A stretch of DNA of 64,000 bases, from assembly GCF_030272615.1 (NCBI RefSeq), contig NC_081409.1, positions 475,226,573 to 475,290,572 of the forward strand, in the 5' to 3' direction. Numbering within the stretch: the first letter of the stretch is position 1; each line of letters opens with the position of its first letter. The notes below the pieces were generated by a model. The model worked only from the letters and a program-made list of their open reading frames with translations, was not told the origin of the DNA and did no database searches. Positions 59,961-64,000 of the stretch are shown here, piece after piece. Source of the DNA: Cryptomeria japonica (lineage: Eukaryota > Streptophyta > Pinopsida > Cupressales > Cupressaceae). Position numbers and translations under genes: made by a program.

Positions 59961-59979
59961 TCACTCGAGTCCACACAAA

Positions 59980-60560
59980 TTGACAATGCTACAACCTCAT
60001 GCTGCCTACGGCTCAAAGAATCTACCACTATATTCTCTTTCCCCTGAATATAACGAACCTCAAAATCATACTCGCAGAGGAATTCCATCCATCTTCGTTG
60101 TCGAGCATTCAAGTTTGGTTGCGTGAAAATATACTACAAACTACGGTGGTCACTATGCAGCTCAAACTAATGCCCCAACAGGAAATGTCCCCAATGAACC
60201 AATGCATGCACTACAATAGCCAACTCCAAGTCATGAACTGGATAGTTCAACTCGTGATCCTTGAGTTTACAAGACTCATAGGCAACCACACAACCATCCT
60301 ACATAAGCACCGCACCTATACCTTCTAAAGAGGCATCTGTGCATACCATGAAATCTTTGGATGGGTCAGGAACTAGCAAAATTGGAACACTAACAAGGAG
60401 TTTCTTCAAGGTACGAAAAGATGATTCACATTGCTTTGACCAAACAAACTTCTTCACCTTCCTCTGAAGATTAGTAATCGGATGGCCTAACCGAGAAAAG
60501 CTCTACTTAAAGCGACGATAATATTTGGCCAAACCCATGAAACTTGGAACCTCAAAAACA
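59980..60560 (-). pseudogene. Chromovirus RNase H (decayed)
   Basis: Readable with stops on the minus strand: KFVWSKQCESSFRTLKKLL, then DFMVCTDASLEGIGAVL with the first acidic motif, YPVHDLELAIVVHAL (Glu), FELHSDHRSL (third Asp) and NIVVDSLSRR (fourth Asp). All four acidic positions are visible. Stops at several points (for example at the end of AVLM and after LLGH). Confidence 0.78.
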
Positions 60561-61230
60561 TTGGTCAGTGCTGGACAATCAACAATGGCTTGGATCTTAG
60601 AAGGGTCCATGGATACACCTTCTCCTGAAACTATATGACCAAGATATCTCACCTTTGACTAGAAGAAATCACACTTCGCCAAATTCAGAAAAAGCCGATT
60701 CTCCCTCAAGCACTGCAATACCTGACGCAAGTGACCATCATGCTCTTCCATAGATCTAGAATAAATCAATATGTCATCCAAGAACACAAGGAAAAAGTGG
60801 TCAAGGTAGGTGTGAAAAACCTCATTCATAAGACTCATGAACACTGAAGGCGCATTCGTCAACCCAAATGGCACCACTGTGAACTCATAGTGACCATAAC
60901 GAGTATGAAACACCGTCCTATGAATGTCTGCATCATGAATGCACAATTGATGATACCCATATTTTAGGTCTATCTTAGAGAACACCTTGGCTCCCTTCAC
61001 CTGATTGAAAATATCATCTATCCAAGGCAATGCATAATGGTTCCAGATGGTTACCTTATTCAACTGTCAATAATCAATACATAATCGAAGAGAACCATCC
61101 TTCTTCTTAACGAAGATAATCGACGCACCCCAAGGAGAAACACTCAGACAAATGAATCCCTTGGCCAACAACTCCTCAATGTGCAACTTCAACTCACTCA
61201 GCTCCTAAGTAGTCATCCAATATGGTGCTC
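60561..61230 (-). pseudogene. Chromovirus reverse transcriptase
   Basis: Motifs in order: [35 protein letters not shown], a stop, then the open frame 61063-60659 with [33 protein letters not shown] and the active site [11 protein letters not shown] (near 60770-60790), intact. After a TAG comes VRYLGHIVSGEGVSMDP. The pattern is chromovirus Gypsy RT. RT itself is close to intact apart from two stops. Confidence 0.9.
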
Positions 61231-61363
61231 TCAAAATAGGTTCCACTCCAAGAACCAAGTCAATGTGAAAGTCTATGTCTCGCTTCGGAGGCATATCGAG
61301 AATATCCAAAGGAAACACATCAGCATACTCTCAAAGAATAGGGTGACCATCAAGAGTGATTTC

Positions 61364-61850
61364 TCAACTCTCTCCCTCATCCACATCCTCAAGATCAACT
61401 ACAAATAGTTGACACCATTGACGCATGCACCGCCTAAGTTGCATAGAGGAGATCATATGTAAGGATATCGATCGCTGCACTCCAATGATCCCCACTCTCC
61501 TACCATGGTCATCTAAACACTCTACTATCTTAAGATGATAGTATACATGAGTGCTATGAGACAATAACCAATCTATCCCCAACACAACTCCATAGGACCC
61601 CAAAGGAATGACTCAAAGGTCAATTGAAGTGACAAAGGGTCCTAGGTTCAACTCACAACTGGGAACAAAGGCATCTACCAACACTCGCACACTAGTAGCC
61701 AACTCTACTTTCCACCTATCCACATGCTTAGTAGACACGACCTCACACCACTCCACAATGTATGAAGAAATAAAAGAATCTAAAGCACCAGAATTAAAAA
61801 GTATAGAGATGGGGGTACCATGCAACACACCTGTGGTCTCAATCATAGTA
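61364..61850 (-). pseudogene. Chromovirus protease domain
   Basis: Frames 61846-61613 and 61603-61364, separated by a stop. The active-site motif reads ILFNSGALDSFIS with Asn (codon 61793-61795) where the catalytic Asp is expected. The 'flap' and VVLGIDWLLSH (the ILGMDWL-type strand) follow. The Asp-to-Asn change would abolish protease activity. Confidence 0.82.
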
Positions 61851-61950
61851 CTTTGATGCTCAGCCTAGTGGTCATCTACCACTGCAAATACTTTATGGGA
61901 TCTACCAGCATCCCCCACTATTGGCTCTGATGTAGCTAGCATCTGGCTAC

Positions 61951-63204
61951 TCATCTGGTGAGGATGCTAAGGGCACTAAGCAGCCTTGTGGCCATACCGA
62001 CCACAAGTGAAGCAAGTTCCTCGAACCGGTCCTCTACTCCTAGACGGTCCACTGGATTGCTGAAATCTCTCCCCACTAGGGGCCTGAGATGCTCCCTAAG
62101 AAGAGTTCCATGGAAAGGTCTGCCTACTCTTCTACCATTTCCTACTCTTCTAGAACTAAGAGTTGCCACCCTACTGGCCCTGAGACTACTTTGGTCTCGG
62201 CGGTTGCTGTTGACCACCCTTAGCGGGTGCTTGAGGACCCCTAAAAGGTACAGTAGTCTAGGACTGCTTCCCTCTACCTCTAGATCTACTGAAAGGATCA
62301 CTCCCAATCTAAACTCTAGACTGGCCCCCATGAGCATGGCTAAGGTTCTGTTCCACCAACCTGGCTTTCACCACGGCTACCACTACTAAAGTAGGCTCAA
62401 AAACCCTCACTCCTCCACTAATGCGGTCATTAAGACCCCTCAAGAAGTATTGCAAAAGCATAGCATCATCATTGCTGATCCTGACATACTGTTTGAGCTC
62501 ATAGAACCTGTGCTCAAACTGGTACACTGACAACCCAAACTGGCACAGAGCATAGAACTCATCTAATCGTGACTGCCTCCACTGGGGTGAGAGAAATCAT
62601 GCCCTGAACCTCTCCAAAAAGATCTCCCAAGATGTAGTGTTAATGCTCACATAGATCCTCTCCTCCTCTAATCTCCACCAAATAGAAGCGAAACTCTCAA
62701 GACGTATGATCACACATCTCGCCTTGGTGTGGCTACTATAAGGATACATAGCAAAACACTAATCCAAAGTGATAAGACAAGTCTCTCCATCAAGACCGGT
62801 ACCTTTACCATCAAAGAAGGAAGGATTGGACCTCATCAAGTCCCTCATGTGCCCTATGATAGCTGGATCCTGGTCCACAAGGACCTCTCTCCTTCTAGGA
62901 GATCTCTCTCTCTCTCCATAATATGCTGAAGTGATTCCTCTACCTAGTCATGGATGGGTTGATCCACCTTGGGTCTGGGGCCTAGTCTAGCTAGCACCTC
63001 CTGAAACATCTGACGCAGCTCTTCCCTTTTGGGAACCTTCTCTACTAAATGTGGTTCCTCCTGATGAACTGACTAATCTCTATCCACAATCACATGAGTG
63101 GGTGGTGAGGAAGGACTATGGTGGTCAGGACCTTGACCCCTTCCTCCTCCTCTACCTCTAGTGCAGCCACCAACATGGCCATCTCCCTTGGCTTTCCTAG
63201 CCAT
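61951..63204 (-). pseudogene. gag: Chromovirus gag (decayed)
   Basis: Start MARKAKGDGHVGGCTRGRGG at 63204. A capsid part includes VYQFEHRFYELKQYVRIS and QYFLRGLNDRI (62533-62309). A Gln/Arg-rich linker follows, with a zinc knuckle CFTCGRYGHKAA-stop-C at 62014-61973. A TAG falls inside the knuckle. Several stops and at least one frameshift between 63204 and 62533. The open minus-strand frame 61951-62337 is an off-frame shadow of this linker. Confidence 0.78.
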
Positions 63205-63340
63205 GACCTAACACTGCACAAGAGGAAAAAGGTTCAGATCAAAGGTAAAGAAAGACACAAGGAAGTCACATCACAAGACCTACACAAAATTTCAAGGCAA
63301 ATGGGCTCACTACAAACCCAGAGTACCCAGTGTTGAAACA

Positions 63341-63357
63341 TGGGCTCTGATACCAAA
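63341..63357 (-). other. Primer-binding site of the chromovirus
   Basis: Minus-strand TTTGGTATCAGAGCCCA, beginning right after the LTR end. It contains the initiator-Met tRNA complement TGGTATCAGAGC. Confidence 0.92.
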
Positions 63358-64000
63358 TGTAATGCCCCGCCAGGAACCCCAAAGGAAAACCCACAAACAA
63401 GGGTGAAACAATTTTTTTTTTAAAGTATAAACATCATAAGTGCATTTACACAACATGCACAATAACACAAGCGGAACACTAACATCAAAATTCCTTAAGG
63501 GTTACCAATGAAGAATTAACTTCATAAGATAAATTCCTTAAATACAATTAATTCATCATTAACTCAGTGATCACAAGAAGCCATAAGCAAATAACAGATT
63601 ACACCATTGAAAGATTGAAAGGATACAATATAGTTCCACTTCAATAGCATGTACACATATCATAAATGAAACTGATAAATACATCCCCACATAGGATTAC
63701 ATTGCTCTTCCAATACATAGCTTCTCAATATACATATAAAGATACATCTCAACCAAATACAAGGTTACATAAGATCAATATTACAATGACCACATAGGTC
63801 TCCAAATAACAATAATCTCCAAACATGAGATGAATCATCAGCCATGAACCACAGGAACATCTGTGAAGCCAATTCTCGCATGAAGGTACAAATCCGAACA
63901 TCCGATGGGAAGTGGCACTACCACCCGACCATGTAAATCCCAAAATGGAATCACCCCACCGTGAGAGGAGATAGTTGAGGACCCTCAAACAAGCATAAGA
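63358..64000 (-). repeat. Chromovirus 5' LTR, partial (window edge)
   Basis: Starts (plus strand) TGTAATGCCCCGCC and aligns with 44632-45275. The rest lies outside the window. Open frames here are LTR artefacts. Confidence 0.9.

Larger units (their letters stand above)
44632..64000 (-). mobile_element. Chromovirus Ty3/Gypsy element, minus strand, running off the window
   Basis: Minus-strand order from the right: 5' LTR (63358 to beyond 64000), primer site, gag, protease, RT, RNase H, integrase, chromodomain, polypurine tract (58498-58510), 3' LTR (58497 down to 44632, split by NA2). RT motifs and the C-terminal chromodomain place it with plant chromoviruses, nearest Tekay/Del by the RT pattern. 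The 3' LTR would be about 3.8 kb without NA2. LTRs differ by roughly 6-7% in the 290 bases compared by eye, so it is older than NA2. The left flank is GAGAC; the right flank is outside. Confidence 0.88.

Noticed and set aside
61958-62389. Open Arg/Leu-rich frames on both strands
   Set aside because: Off-frame shadows of the chromovirus gag linker; the zinc knuckle is read in another frame.

Overview
This window looks like intergenic DNA from a plant with a very large, repeat-filled genome, most probably a gymnosperm such as a conifer. That is an inference. It rests on the plant retroelement lineages present (Tat and chromovirus Ty3/Gypsy, SIRE-like Ty1/Copia, L1-type LINE with RNase H), long AT-rich LTRs of 1.2-4.3 kb, old nested insertions and in-frame stops of the kind left by methylation-driven C-to-T decay. 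I found no intact host gene, tRNA, rRNA or CRISPR array. Every coding segment is a retroelement gene or its remnant.

Layout. 1-5280: decayed AT-rich repeat with two hairpins and an unidentified minus-strand coding remnant. 5281-7097: 3' end of a LINE (RNase H plus a downstream AT-hook ORF). 7160-23304: a structurally complete 16.1 kb Tat-lineage Gypsy element with 5-bp target duplications (GATTA), gag-PR-RT-RH-aRH-INT, and a long antisense ORF in its 3' region. 23305-26100: anonymous sequence with a LINE-ORF1-like remnant. About 26180-33331: remnant of another element, its 5' LTR split by a 4.3 kb solo LTR (26852-31185, duplication ATAAT), followed by a Copia-style gag next to Tat-style RT/RNase H. 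From 33332: LTR and 3' interior of a minus-strand element ('X'), itself broken by later insertions.

34749-42366 (called NA1) is a SIRE-like LTR element without pol, carrying a partial zinc-knuckle gag and an unrecognised ORF of about 1070 codons. Its 3' LTR end and flank are tandemly duplicated (41655-43853). 44632 to beyond 64000 is a minus-strand chromovirus. Its 3' LTR is split by a second complete pol-less element (NA2, 46138-56173, duplication CATTC) that carries one 926-codon ORF.

How they fit together. NA2 shares leader blocks, a motif upstream of the polypurine tract, the tract itself and the LTR start with the intact Tat element, so Tat-type machinery may have mobilised it in trans. 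NA1 has SIRE-like priming and polypurine signals and would likewise need help from a Copia relative. The pol genes in the window are all damaged (stops, frameshifts, altered catalytic residues), so nothing here looks active now. The most unusual parts are the NA1 and NA2 ORFs, the Tat antisense and leader ORFs, and the cis-signals shared by NA2 and the Tat element.
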